Assembly (NCBI GenBank): GCA_008360975.2
Contig: CM039198.1
Location: forward strand, 9,196,547-9,260,546
Reading direction: 5' to 3'
DNA length: 64,000 nucleotides
Source of the DNA: Lichenostomus cassidix
Lineage: Eukaryota; Chordata; Aves; Passeriformes; Meliphagidae
The notes under the pieces were generated by a model. It was not told where the DNA came from and did not search any database. It saw only the letters and a program-made list of their open reading frames with translations. Of the stretch, positions 1 through 11,916 are shown one piece after another. Every line of letters starts with the position of its first letter. Within the stretch, counting starts at the first letter, position 1. The position numbers and the translations under genes are program-made.

Positions 1-690
1 TGCAGCTCTTTGATTTCCCTGCCCTGTCAGAAAGCAGAACTGAGAAAGTGCTTGCTGAGCTACTCTTTGCCTCTGTGCTCCCAGAAGGAGCCAGCCTGGT
101 TCTTATGTAGACACTTCAGGCACTCAGACAGAAGATGGACTGGCAGGGAAACAGTAATCAAGAAGATGTGGCAGAAGAAAAAGCCCCCCATGTTTGCTCT
201 GCTACACTCTCATGACCATGCAGCCTGGAGAAGGGTCTGGGGAGACCTCAGAGTCCCTTCCATTGTCTAACAGGGCTACAGGAGAGATGGAAAGAACATT
301 AGGCAAGAGTCTGGCATGACAGGACAAGGGGTGATGGCTTTAAGCTGCAGAAGGGCAGATTTAGATCAGAGATTAAGAGAAAATCTGTAAGGCTGGTGAG
401 GCCCTGGCACAGGCTGCCCAGAGAAGCTGTGGCTGCCCCATGCCTGGAAGTGTCCAAGGCCAGGTTGCATGGTGCTTGGAGAAGCCTGGGACAGTGGCAG
501 GTGTCCCTGCCCTTGGAAGGAGGGTGGAATGAGATGATCTTTAAGGTCCCTTCCAACCTGAGCCATTCTCTGATTCTATATATACATCAAGTCTATATCC
601 CACTATATCAGAGCACTTTCTTCTGCTTTGCTGAATGGTAGAGAAGCAGATTCACCCAGTGCAGTAGTTAGGCACAGCACCAAACAGTAC
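1..690 (-). other. GAS7 intron 3, partial
   Basis: The stretch beyond the exon 3 donor to the window edge. About half is a CR1 fragment at 262-582. I see no further GAS7 exon; the next one (rest of the Ser/Pro-rich linker) should lie outside the window. Confidence 0.75.
262..582 (+). repeat. CR1 LINE fragment, 3' end
   Basis: The terminal CR1 layout is visible in sense orientation: a segment around 350-400 resembling the GGCAGATTTAGATTAGATATT block, then the 'wound-up' consensus GGCACAGGCTGCCCAGAGAAG at 405-425, a GTGTCCAAGGCCAGGTTG block, the CTTTAAGGTCCCTTCCAACC block, and the tail ATTCTCTGATTCTATA. It is 5'-truncated, as is usual for CR1, and antisense to GAS7. Confidence 0.92.
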
Positions 691-762
691 CTGCAGAACT
701 CTTCTGTGACACAGGGCTCTTTGGAGTTCCAGGCACACTACTTGGCCGCTCCCAGGTCGTTT
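691..762 (-). CDS. GAS7: GAS7 coding exon 3: second half of WW domain, Ser/Pro linker
   Basis: This is a 72-bp exon that is easy to miss because its open frame is short. The acceptor is a TTTCCCTTCAACAG-type site ending at 763. The exon starts with AA, completing the split Glu codon from exon 2, and reads TTWERPSSVPGTPKSPVSQKSSA, then one base of the next codon. The second conserved WW Trp is residue 105 and the closing Pro residue 108, giving the usual 22-residue Trp-Trp spacing. The following Ser/Pro/Thr-rich residues match the character of the linker before the F-BAR region, although it diverges from the mammalian sequence. The donor I chose, GTACTG at 690-685, lacks a G at +5 and is weak; the frame meets a stop 24 bases further on, so the end must be near here. 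The acceptor is well supported, the 3' end less so. Confidence 0.85.
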
Positions 763-1936
763 CTGTTGAAGGGAAACATCAGTGTAAGCATGATGGAGGC
801 TTTTGAAACACATACCAAAATTATGACTATTACAAATATACCAATGGGTCTGACCTTCATTGTCCTCTGAACCAGGTTCTTACCCTGTGAGGAAGATGCC
901 TGAACCTCCCTGCACTTCCTCTCTCCCCTCATCTCTTCCTGATAGAGCTGCCAGCTGGGATGGGTGGAGACAGAGCAGACTGGAAGCTGCATCACTGGTT
1001 TTTCCGGATCACTGCCTGGGAACACTAACCTGACCTGCACTGACAGCCTTTCCAGGTGGAGTTAAGTTCAGCCCAGAGTGGGCACTGCCTGCAGCCCACT
1101 GTAGGCACTGTGATGTGGTCCTCAGCCTGGGACAGCCACCAAGCAGTGGCACTGCCTCTGTCCCTGCTCTCTCCATTAAAGGCAGCTGTGAGTGACTCAC
1201 AAATGTGGTTTCATTGACATATACACAAGCTGTAGCACCTTTTTTCCCCAAAAAAACTATTTCCCTGGAAAACTTCCTTTTTTCCACCCAGGTAATTTCG
1301 CAGCTGGAATATGCAAATGTCTGTCATGCCAGTTGTGACACTCCAAAGACTACTGCTGCTGTCTACCCTCAGTTGCCTCTGTAGTTTAACCATTCTGCTC
1401 ATTTTCTCAGTAAATGGGAAATTGTTTTTGACCACATGCTGAAGACAGAAGATTTCAGTGCAAAATTTTTTTTAAAAGTTGTGAACAGAAAACAGTGGAG
1501 TGAGAGCAGCAACCTCCACAGAAGTCCAGCTAAAAAGCCCAAGGCACCATTCCTTTTGAATGAACATATCAGTTCCAAATCAACTAAACAACACTGATTG
1601 CCAGATGGTATCAAATAAGAAAATAAGCAAGTCACTGTAATTAAATCCAAGGACTACTTTGGCTGCTTCATTTGAAACTGTTGTTTCCCAAATCCCAATC
1701 AACAACTTTCTAATTCTGCCAAAGCCTGCAATCCTGCATCTGTGTCAGTAGTCCAGATGACCATGGGCAAGTGGTGATGGAGCAGGGAAGGCTGAGAGAG
1801 CCCTTGATGATGAACAGTTTAGGGTTGGCAGTGAGCACCTCCCTCAGGGCACAGAAGGCCTCCTATCCTGGGTCAGTGCTTATCTGGGCATCAAACCGGA
1901 TGGTAACATGAGTCAAGAACCACAAAAGGCTTATCT

Positions 1937-2011
1937 TTATATATACAGTCATGCATGTATGTATATACATATATGCATATGCCTGTGTGTATATATGTAT
2001 ATATATGCATA
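1937..2011. repeat. AT-rich imperfect (TATG/TATA) microsatellite
   Basis: Alternating purine-pyrimidine runs of TATATA, CATGTATG, TATATGCATATG and GTGTGTATATATG over about 75 bases, with GCAT interruptions. Imperfect, so probably old. Confidence 0.85.
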
Positions 2012-2805
2012 GAGATGTCCTCAAAGGTTGTGTCCTTATTTCAGGAAAGAACTCAGGATTACAGATCCCAAATGGAAGTAGGTGCCATCCCCCACACCTG
2101 CAATGTCCCTGAGATACATGCCCTGCCTCTCTCTATCCTTCCTCTCCCACCCCCTCCCCAAGCCACAGCATGCTTTTGCTTGCAAGGAGAAGTACTTTGA
2201 GCTTTTTCTTCCCTAACAAGTGCAAAACCTGATAAACTAAAAGCTTTGCTGAATCATGGGGGAATATTAAAATTTTAGTCTGTGTTGTGAACTGGGGAGT
2301 AAGTAAATAAATTCAACACTAGGTCAATAAATAAGCATTGAGAAGTGTTTTAACTAAACAGAAGCAAAATCAAATGCAAAGAGTTGTCTTTTATCAGTCA
2401 GCTTGTCTTGGCTTACAATCCACAAGTGCATGGTTAAATAAAGACAAATTCTAATTTATATTTATTGTAAGGCAGAGGTAAACAACACAGTACCCACGTG
2501 TCTTGTAGATTTTTTTTTCCAATGTGAATGGTTGATAATTAATTAATTGATTAATTAATAATGAGAGTTGAGATCTGTGAGGAGGAGATGTGATGCCCAC
2601 TGATGCCCCAGTGCAGTCAGTGAAGTAATGGGTTTTTGTCAGCACTGACTTTGACATTAACAGTAAAGCAAGTTACCTTCATATTTGGCTTGGGGATTTT
2701 ACACAAGCATACCTGTCTCCAGTATTTTTTGCATTTTTGATACTATACAGAGGAATGTACCTCAAAACCTACCAAATATGTATGAAACATAACTAATTGT
2801 TTAAA

Positions 2806-2948
2806 GAGGCATAGCTCAGTTGGTCAGAGCACGATGCTAATGACATGAAGGTCGTGGGTTTGATCCCCATATGGGCCATTCACTTAAGAGTTGGACTCAA
2901 TGATCCTTGTGGGCCTCTTCCAACTCAGAATATTCTGTGATTCTGTGA
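2806..2948 (+). repeat. tRNA-Ile-derived SINE with CR1 tail (TguSINE1 type)
   Basis: The 5' part, about 2806-2878, is a degenerate tRNA-Ile(AAU): A-box-like TAGCTCAGTTGG at 2812-2823, anticodon AAT in GCTAATGAC, and B box GGGTTTGATCCC at 2856-2867, ending ATGGGCCA as in the acceptor stem. It then passes into a CR1-like 3' part (GGACTCAATGATCCTTGTGGG) and a tail of ATTCTGTGATTCTGTGA. That structure, with the RNA polymerase III promoter in the head and a CR1 reverse-transcriptase recognition tail, is what has been described for zebra finch TguSINE1. It is antisense to GAS7. Confidence 0.93.
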
Positions 2949-3850
2949 AAATTACCAGCTGCTTCTTGTAACTGGTCTCTGGTTTGCCTGCTGGCTGCTG
3001 TGGAGCTGCTGTGCAGCATTTTTCCCCTCTGCCACACACAGGACCCAGACACATAACCTGAGGGCAGAAAATTCACACATGAAAGAGCAGTGCCCAGTGG
3101 TTAGCAGATATGTGAATCCAATCCAAAACATTCAGTGTCTTGACAAATTTTCCAAAATAAAATGACTTTTGAGTTAAGCACATTGAAAAATAAAAAAAGC
3201 CCAATGCTATAAAGTGCATGAAATAGAAAAAAAACATTAATTGGGTAGGAAATGAAAACAACAAGAGATTTTAAACTCAATTTATTTTGAGCACTAGGAG
3301 AAAAAAAAAGTCCACTAGGGATTATTCTGGTAGCTCAAGTAGGGATAGGAGCTAATCTGGATCAGGACTGCACTGCTGGAATGCCATCTACTGGAAGCAA
3401 CTACTTTTACCAAGGTAAAACTCCAACATTACAAATTTCTCTGCAGCTTAGTCATGATTAGAAGTGAGAGTAGGGATTAGAAGTGAGTGGGGGGATGACT
3501 GTTTTTACAGAGACACAGAAGAGGCTTGTTGAGAGATAATGCACTGTCTGATACAGCAGAGTCTTGTCTGGGAACACCACATGGAGCCTTTGATCCTGTC
3601 CTTGGAAAATCCAAAGGTTACTTGTAACCCTGTGGTAAAACTGATCATGGCTATTAGGAATAGATTCCATACTGGCCTAGATTTTATATCCCACCCAATT
3701 TTCCCAAGAGGATGTTCCAGTCAAGCTAAAGCCTTGTACTCTGAGTGCAATTTAGCACTGGCAGAACAACACCAAAAAGTTATGTCCTGCCTTATCAGCC
3801 ACCTGTTAATTAGACCATTTAGCCAGTGCCGGGAAGGAATAACCAGTAGT

Positions 3851-4054
3851 TTCTTTGAAAGAGGTGACCCAGTAATTTGGCTGGACTGGCATGTTCCTTA
3901 AGCTCCTGCCCAGCACATCTTGCTGTGTCCCTGAAAGCCAGGTGTCAGCCCAGGGCTTAGCAAAGGCAGATGAATTACAGAGCTCTCTCTGTGAAGAAAA
4001 CCAGTGCTGCAGTGCTGAACAGCAGCAAGGAAGTTCACCACTTGCAGACAATTC
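3851..4054 (-). repeat. Left arm of an inverted duplication
   Basis: Its reverse complement matches 6954-7145 with about 8 mismatches by my count over the shared 192 bases, plus one 12-base gap. The gap (TTTGCTAAGCCC in the reverse-complement sense) is bordered by GCC microhomology, so it looks like a deletion in the other copy. No coding function is recognised; the segment directly borders a CR1 fragment. It may be an unclassified repeat or a local inverted duplication. Confidence 0.9.
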
Positions 4055-4084
4055 CTGACTGTGAAGGAGGATTGTGAACGAAAA

Positions 4085-4212
4085 GAAGTACTGCAGCCCT
4101 GGGAGATATCCAAGGCCAGGGCTAGGAGCCATCTGGTCTAGTGGAATGTGTCCCCTGCAGGGAGCTGGCACAAGGTCACTTCCAATCCAAACCATTCTGT
4201 GGTTCTGTGGAA
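4085..4212 (+). repeat. CR1 3'-end fragment
   Basis: Degenerate CR1 terminal sequence: ATATCCAAGGCCAGGG, a CTAGTGGAATGTGTCCCCTGC block, CACTTCCAATCCAAACC, and the tail ATTCTGTGGTTCTGTGG. Sense orientation on the plus strand. Confidence 0.88.
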
Positions 4213-6953
4213 TTTAGTTACTGAATAGCAAGGCAGGAGAAAACCACTTGTTAAAACTGAAATGACGTAGTAAAAGGAAAAATAAGTACAAGATCCAAGC
4301 TATAGTGGCCAACGGAACTGGAGAGGGTTTTCATAGAAGTGGTGAAACATTTCCTACCAAAGAAAAGTGGAAACCTGTGGTGTTTGGGGGAAGAAAGTTC
4401 ACTTCTGTTTGGCAGAATGAGAAATGACATGATGTGTCAGGCCTTCAGAGAGCCACACACTCTGGGATGTTGTGTTAGTCAAGAAACACAGCTTCTGACG
4501 ACCTTCTGAAGCAGATGATTTTGGTGATCACACTGTAGCAGCTGAAGAATGAATTTTTGGTCCCTCTTCCATGAATTCAGTAGTACTCTAAGGTCGAAGG
4601 AGCTGCTTTCCAGTTTGAACATACAACATCAGCCAAACGTCAGGGCTTTATGTACTAGCTCAATCCCTCATGAGTGTGCTTGTATTCCTTTCAGGAATGG
4701 ATTTACTACCTCGGCACAGTGTCACATGCAGTTCTATTCTAGGAGCTAAATGCTCCATAGTTTCATTGTCTAAACTACCTGGATGGGGCAGGTCAAGCCG
4801 GTGGACCTCGGGGTCTGCTTACTGTGCAGCAACCTTTCCTGGTCTTACAGATTTGCAGCACCTGCCGTGTGGCACTCAACTACTGGTGCTAACTCACATC
4901 TTTATAAATAGGTTTGGAGTTTATTTGGGCTTTAACAGCAATAAATCTGTGATGCTCAGCAGCTCCAAACCCAGTTTCTCCCCTGAATAACCTGAAGCTG
5001 TGCAGGCTGCACAGGCCAAGGATGAAGGTGCACAGATACGGATGAGGAACAGCAACAGAGCATGTAGCCCCTCAATGCCTCAAGAATAAACCCTGCAAAC
5101 TTCTCCCAAACTGGTCCTGAAAACAAGCAGAACTAGAAGTCACATTTGCAGAAGGGTAGAACAGGTCCACACAGTCTTAACTCCTCCCTTTTGGATTCAC
5201 TTTACTCTTGCCAATGGCAGGCAGGAAGCACCTGTGTGTGCAGTTTGCAAACCCTCTATAACCTTTCTCTGCTCCTCCACTGCATCTCCATAGGCTCTCA
5301 GCAAGGTTTGTGGCCTGTCCATGGCTCCCCAAAGGGTAAAGATTGGTTGGCCCTGTGACTCAGAGTGGGGCAAACAGCCTTGCTTCAGAAACAAGTTTTC
5401 TTTAACATCACAGTACTGCATTCCCAGCCTAAACCTCCCATCTGCCTGGAGCCACCATGCTCTGAGCCTCACCTCACCAGCCAGAAGCAGAGAACTGTCA
5501 GGGGTCTTGCATCTCATATCCCTTTTCTGGCTAAAATCTTCCCCACATTTGTGATGAATTGGGAAAGGTTTCATGACACTTCATTTCTTCATATTGTGTG
5601 TGGTAGAAAAAAGCCCAGAGGAATGGCCAAGGGAGTGTGGGGGGTTTGGGCATGTAAGGAGGGAGCCTCACTCACAGTGCTCTGAGACCCATGGGAGCCA
5701 TTCAAAACTTTTGAGGTAGGAGTGGGTGAATGAGAGTACAATGAAAATATTTTTCCTCCTGTTCCATAGAGAATGTGTAGCACAAGGAGATTTTGTTTCA
5801 TTGGAATGAGGAGGTCTCACCTTTGCATCAGTTCACAAAACTGACTCAGACCAGACCTGACCTCCTGCAGACCAAAGGCTGTGGAGCCTCCTGATTCAAC
5901 ACAGCATCTTCTTCATCTTTGTGCTGCCACATTTTGATCCATTGAGCCTTGCAGTACTGAATCCTGTATGGGTCACCTGTATCAGTATCAGCTCAAAAGG
6001 CCCAAACAACCAGCCCATGCATGAACCTCTGAATTGCAACACTGCTGTGTGCACAGTGACCTCAAACTCCTCCATGGGCCTCCCAGGACTGTGGCCTTTA
6101 ACACTATCCTTATACCTCATAAAATGAGACAAAAAAGTGGGCAGAAGTGAGAAATCTCTCTGCACCTGCATCAAACATGAGAGTCAAGCATACAAGTGCT
6201 GAAAGCAGAATACCAGGAAGCACATGAACTTGTTCAGCAGGAGTTGTGGTGTCAGAACTTAAATCCACTTCCATCCCACAGGCAGTTCAACAAAAGAGAG
6301 ACAAAGGCTGCCAAACAGCTTTTGACCTCAATCTTGACACACCATGGAGAAAGGCACCATCCAAGAGTTCCTGAATTGTCCTGTCCATGAGCTGAATGTA
6401 GAAGTGCTTGTCACCACCTCCACAGCACGGGAAAAGCTGCTGACAAGAGCTCTCACTTGGTCTTTCAAAATGATTACTGGGATATCTACCATGCCCCTCC
6501 TTTTGCAAACACCATATGACAAAAGCAAGCCCTTCACTGCAGGCTTAGCAGTGATAATAATGCTATTTCCAGCACTTTCTGAGACACGCTTTGTTTTTCT
6601 AGGTTTTAGGCCACTTTACCAAGGCAGGTTCCTATACCACCCTTTACAGGGCATTCTGTATCAGAGGGAAATTGTCACTAAAGCATTTTAACTGTTGGAG
6701 AAAAAAACATATAATAAAAATATTTGGTGTCCCCACAGATGACTTTGAGCTGCAGTTCATAAGTTTAGTTGGAGTAGTTGATCGTAGATGGTGAGGAATG
6801 AAAAACCCCTCAACCCAGAGACCAAGTCCTTCCAAGCTCCTTTACTGATTCAGAGAGATGGAAAAATATTAGGCAGAGAGTAGATTGTGATTAAATTTCT
6901 TTCATCCACTGATCTCTCATCTTGGGCCTAGCAAGCACTTCAAAAGATGCAAA

Positions 6954-7145
6954 GAATTGTCTGCAGGTGGTGAAAATCCTTGCTGCTGTTCAGCACTGCA
7001 GCACTAGTTTTCTTCACAGAGAGAGCTCTGTAATTCATCTGCCTGGGCTGACATCTGGCTTTCAGGGACACAGCAAGATGTGCTGGGCAGGAGCTTCAGG
7101 AACATGCCAGTCCAGCCAAATTACTGGGTCATCTCTCTCAAAGAA
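6954..7145 (+). repeat. Right arm of an inverted duplication
   Basis: Partner of 3851-4054 in the opposite orientation, about 96% identical over the aligned bases by hand count and 12 bases shorter. The match stops abruptly at both ends, with unrelated flanks. No long terminal motifs or target-site duplication are evident to me. Confidence 0.9.
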
Positions 7146-8014
7146 ATGGCTTTAAGCTCACTTTGAGGTTACTTTCTAACCAAGCAAAGATAAAATAACT
7201 CTTGTTTGTACTCTGAAAACAAAAAGCTCAAGATTTGGCATGTAAAGGTTGGAATTAGTTACAAAATGACCAAGTGTTATTAACAGCCTTAGTGCCACCC
7301 TTAGCTAAAACCATTCCAGACTGTGCTTGGGCTGCCAGAATGCATGCATTTTCCCTGGAGAACTGACCACCCTCAGCATTCACCCAGTTGCTTTCCCCCC
7401 TCACAGCAGCACCAGTAAAAATGCAAATATCACTGTGTGATCACAGGGCAGAAAATTCTCCTACTTAGTCTGCTGTCTTCCTCCAATTGCCCAGTGAAAT
7501 GCAGCATTATGAAAATTGCTTCCCTGTTCTTGATTGAGGTCTAGCTTACGATGGTGCAACAGGAAGGTTCCTGGTGCTCCTCAATTTAATCCTTTTTTAT
7601 GTGATTGCAGTACTGAAAGATGATGTGTCTTAGGAAAGAGATGCTGATCTTGCATCATCATGTGCCTGTGCTCTCAGCTTCGGCACTGCATGGAAGCTGG
7701 GAGACAAAAATGTGATGAATGGTGTGTTTTAGGATGGAGAACCTCCAAACATGCAGAAGTCCCTTTGAGTGTCCATGGGTATTCTCTGACCCATGGAATG
7801 TCCTAATGGCAACAGTGTCACATACAAACTGACCACAACAGCAGCCATGGACAAGGCAGGAGGACGAAGATTGGTGGAGCTTCCAGCTGTGGATTCCAGT
7901 GGGCCTTAGACATGTCAGTGCTTAACCACGCAGAATGGGATGTTTTAGCAGGTACTGGTTTAATACCCTGGGAAATTTACTTGCAAGACAAAACCAGCAC
8001 CATGCTGCATGGAA

Positions 8015-8161
8015 ACAACTTCCCTGGAAGTGTTTAAGGCCAGGTTGGATCAACCTGATCAACCTGGTGTAGTGAGTAGCAGCCCTGACCATGGCATGAG
8101 GGTTGGAAAGAGATGAGCTTTATGTTCCCTTGAAACACAAAACCATTCTGTGATTCTGTGG
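8015..8161 (+). repeat. CR1 3'-end fragment
   Basis: CTTCCCTGGAAGTGTTTAAG followed by GGCCAGGTTGGATC, an internal short duplication of GATCAACCTG, a GTTCCCTTGAAACACAAAACC block and the tail ATTCTGTGATTCTGTGG. A strongly 5'-truncated copy. Confidence 0.9.
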
Positions 8162-9380
8162 TGATGCTTAACCCAGCTGCTCATCAGCCACAGGATGTTA
8201 GGAACTTCAGTGAAGAAAGGTGAAGGGTAAATCAAGATGAGCAGGAAAAGGCACCCAGGAGGACAGAAACAGAAAAGCTGACTGGTGGTACCAGGAGGAT
8301 ACTAAGTAATACATATGTTTTCAGGCAGATCAGGGAAATTTTCTAAACCTGTGAAGTGCTGGACTTAAAGATTCCTTTCAAGGAAATGACCATTTTCAGC
8401 CACACAGTTCAGGACTGCCCCAGAACTTACTGTTGCAGGTGGCATTCTACTAATGATTTTTGTGATTATAAGAATATATGGATGTTAATTAGGATCAAGA
8501 TAACATGAAAGCAGACTTCCTGCTTTCCAGGAGACAAAATGCTGTTTAGTAAATGAGAAGGACCTTATGTGAAAGACAAGAAAAGGCTGGAAATCAGAGC
8601 ACACTATGTAAGGTTGACCTCAGCTGTGAAAGCAAGGTGGCAGTAAGCCACACAAACACTCATGTCATAAGTACATAAGTCATCTTTAATGTGATGGACA
8701 AGGTAGCTGGAGTGCTATTGTTTGACTAATGCAGGAGGTATTGCAGCTGCAGCCCATCAGAGAATTTCTTCAGCATAATGAAATATTTTCCTGCTGAATC
8801 CACCACCCACATACAATTGCAAACCCCTCCCACAGACACTGAGCAACTCGTTAACCACATAGTAGCTGTGCATTCCAGGCACTCTTTCTTGTGTTTTGAC
8901 ACAGCAAGCAGGGATGTCTCTAGATGTTGCACAAGACAAATGCCAGGCATCTAGCTGGAATGTAACTGGTGCAGAGTCAACCTTCCTGTAGCAAGGCCAT
9001 GCTGAGAAAAACCTTAGGTATATTGAAATTGTCTTGGGCTTCATTGTGCAGATTGCATACAGCTCAGAGGACTTTGCAATGGTTTCAGGATTGAACCTGT
9101 TTCAAGGGATGATAAATGTGGAGTGTTTCCACCAAGTGGAGATGGACAGGAATGTGCTGTTTGCCATCTGGCTTATCTACCTCTGCACATCTGTTTGCTT
9201 CAGAGTCACCCCAATTCTTTCATTACTGATTTTCCTAACATCTTTCTTCCACATATCAACACTGTCCCACATATTCTGTTTATTTCTAGTTCAAAAACAA
9301 TTTCTTGTGTTTTGCCTGTAAAGAGTGAAAATTATACCACATAACAACACATGGTGGAAATACTGTTATGGTCAGGTAAG

Positions 9381-9522
9381 ATCACAAAGTCACAAAATAG
9401 TCTGAGTTGGAAGGGAGCCAGAAGGATCATGGAGTCAAACTCTTAAGTGAATAGCCCATATGGGGATCAAACCCACAACCTTGGCATTATTAGCACCCTG
9501 CTCAGACAAACTGAGCTCCTCT
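9381..9522 (-). repeat. tRNA-Ile-derived SINE with CR1 tail (TguSINE1 type), inverted
   Basis: Reverse-complement relative of the element at 2806-2948: the CR1-type tail (ATCACAAAGTCACAAAATAG) comes first, then GGATCATGGAGTCAAACTCTT, then the tRNA-like head with the B box complement GGGATCAAACCC and the anticodon-region complement ATTATTAGCACC. It is more diverged in the tRNA head than the other copy. It lies in the sense orientation of GAS7. Confidence 0.92.
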
Positions 9523-10639
9523 CAGCGTCAAGATGTATAGCAATCCCAGTGTGGAAGGACACTAGCCACTGGAAACAATGGTGACAGTAACAGCAATGCT
9601 TCACAAGGAGGGAGGCTTCTGTTGTATTTTGAAGGCTCAGAAGAATCAAGATGTTACTTGCCCCTAAAATCCCATTTCCCCTCCCCAGGAATGGGAGTGG
9701 ATTCTTGCATTACCATTGCTGAATAGCTCAATCACTAAGAGCAAAACAACTATTTAATCCAAGAAAAGGCTTCTGCACTGTGTGAGGAAGGAAGCATATG
9801 GTGAGGCAGAGAAGATGCACAACCAGGCATGGTCAGAAAGGCAAGCTGTTGAACAGACAGGTCACCAACACTTCTTGTCTTCAGGACGAGGGAGAACTAC
9901 ACACAGGGTTCATCTGGAGAGCAGCACAGAGCTCCACCACACCAAACCTTGCACAGCTTTTGCTTGCTGACCTTTCCCAAAGGCTGTGTCTCCCCTGCTC
10001 CCAGCAGAGCCTGTGGTGTGGAACCAACCCACTGCTGCTGCCTGGTGCACTCCTGGCTGATCCTGCCTTGCCCTGGAGAGCTCAAGGGCAGGACAGTCCA
10101 CAGAGGAGCAGGACCTGCCCTAAAACACTGTGGGAATATTCAGCACAGCTGCAAATGAAAAGCACACTGAATGTTGCTCTGAACTCATATTTGAATCCTT
10201 TGACTTAGACAACCAGAAAAAGCAAACCAGCAGATGAGTGACAAGAGCCTGGTTAGATGTGATGACTGTAAAAATTGGTGAAATACTTAGACACCAAATA
10301 AAGAACAACTTCCATCGAGTCACAGGCATTTGTCATTTTCTACATTGATAAATATTTCCCATGTAATTTAGGCTTTACAGACTGAAAAAACAGGCCTGAC
10401 AGGAATTCCAGGAAATCATACAGTCCCTGCTCTGCCCCAGAGCAAGGCCAATGTGAATTTTCATGGTTTTGCATAACCTGCTCTAGGAATACAGACTCCC
10501 AGGCAACTCTGTACTCCCACACTTCACTTCCAAGAGAGCTTGGAAGGGTTAGTTGTTCTGGTTGCAATTGAAATATGTTACTGTATCTTTTAGTGATGAC
10601 ATGCATTGCAAACTGTCTTCTCCCTAATGGCATTTTATG

Positions 10640-11430
10640 CACTTTAAGCTACTTTCAGGACCCTGTTCATGTCTTTGCTTCCTAAGGGCAGACAGCCCCA
10701 ATCTCTCAGCATTAACTCAGAGGTTAAATTTTCCATGTCTTCTGTGATTTTTGCTACTCTCTTCTCTTCTGGGCTTTATCCAACTGACTCACATCTTTCC
10801 TGAAGTGCAGATTCCAAACAAGATAAAATATTCCAGCTGAGGCTTTATAATTTCCTTGTAAAGTTGGAGGCTTACTTCATGCCTCACAGACAACACTCCT
10901 ATTTATACAATGGAAAATGCTGGCTGGTTTGTACTAGCACAATACTGCTGGCTCACAGTGAGCTTTAGATCCTCCAGAGCCCCAAAGTCTTCATCTATAA
11001 ACTGTTCCATTGCCTGTCTTTGCCACTTAATTATTTCTGATGAAATCTCTGATCTTAAATGCATCTTTACTGAACAGCATCCTTCTATTCCAGGGTGATT
11101 GTGAATTCTGAGCCTTTTCTGTGCAGGAGAGAACACCATGTTCTCTCCCAGCTACAGTTAAAAGTTATCATTTGAATAAGCGTTCTCTATGTCAACATGC
11201 CATTCATCACTGGAAATACTGCCTAGAATGAATTCTCGGGCAGATCACTGCAGGATTCCCTTCAATACAAACTCCCCTTTGACAAGGGACTATTGATGAC
11301 CATGCTCTGAGGATGAGCTGCCAAACAGTTTTGCAGCAGCTTATTGTAATTTAATTACGGTCCCCTCTTTGTCTTCCCTTTAGTCAGCTTTCAAACTGCT
11401 CTGTTGCTTTTAAGACCTGTTTTCCCATCA
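10640..11430 (-). repeat. Ancient CR1-type LINE, old diverged copy
   Basis: The reverse complement follows the CR1 3' region in order: CAGCCCCAATCTCTCAGCA (10692 on) is the antisense of the 'loops of leucine/serine' end block, then a segment resembling the GATTCCAAACA and ATTCCAGCTGAGGC blocks, then a CACAATACTGCTGGCTCACA block near 10940 and GATCCTCCAGAGCCCCAAAGTC. The layout is recognisable but individual sites are heavily mutated, so it is much older than the other CR1 copies here. Ends are approximate. Confidence 0.7.
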
Positions 11431-11861
11431 ACGAATTGCCTTTCCTTCACACAGGTCCCCTAATCACAGACCCTGCCTGGATGCTGGATAAATGTTTAGC
11501 CACAGTCCTACCCCATGAGGAGGCCCAGACCTCCTCTCACCCGTGCTTTTCAATGAGGGAAGTGCTAAAACTGCCAAAGATGTGCCAAGAAAGGCCTGTG
11601 GCATTCCCCCTTAGAAAGGCAGTGGGTGCCAGCAAGGCCCCAGGGTGGGTGCTCTTCACCTGACCCAGGGCTCAGCCACAGCCCTGAGCTGGGTGAATCC
11701 CCTTTCTCTGCCCTGGGATGTCTCCCACTGACTGGCAAGGCCACTGGTTGGACATCCAGGACAGCTGGTCACAGCAGTTGGACATCCTGCTGCTGGGAGG
11801 GCTCCCGCTGAGGAGAGCTGGGGATACTGCTGGATGCTCTGTGCCATGGAGAGGAGTGAGT

Positions 11862-11916
11862 CCCCTTCCCTTCCCTTCCCTTCCCTTCCCTTCCCTTCCC
11901 TTCCCTTCCCTTCCCT
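11862..11916. repeat. (TTCCC)n microsatellite
   Basis: About ten perfect tandem TTCCC units, ended by TACCCCC. A homopyrimidine run on the plus strand, homopurine on the GAS7 sense strand. Perfect units suggest a young, probably polymorphic locus. Confidence 0.97.

Noticed and set aside
2806..2878. A functional tRNA-Ile gene.
   Set aside because: The tRNA-like part is mutated in stem positions and runs straight into a CR1 tail, so it is the head of a SINE.
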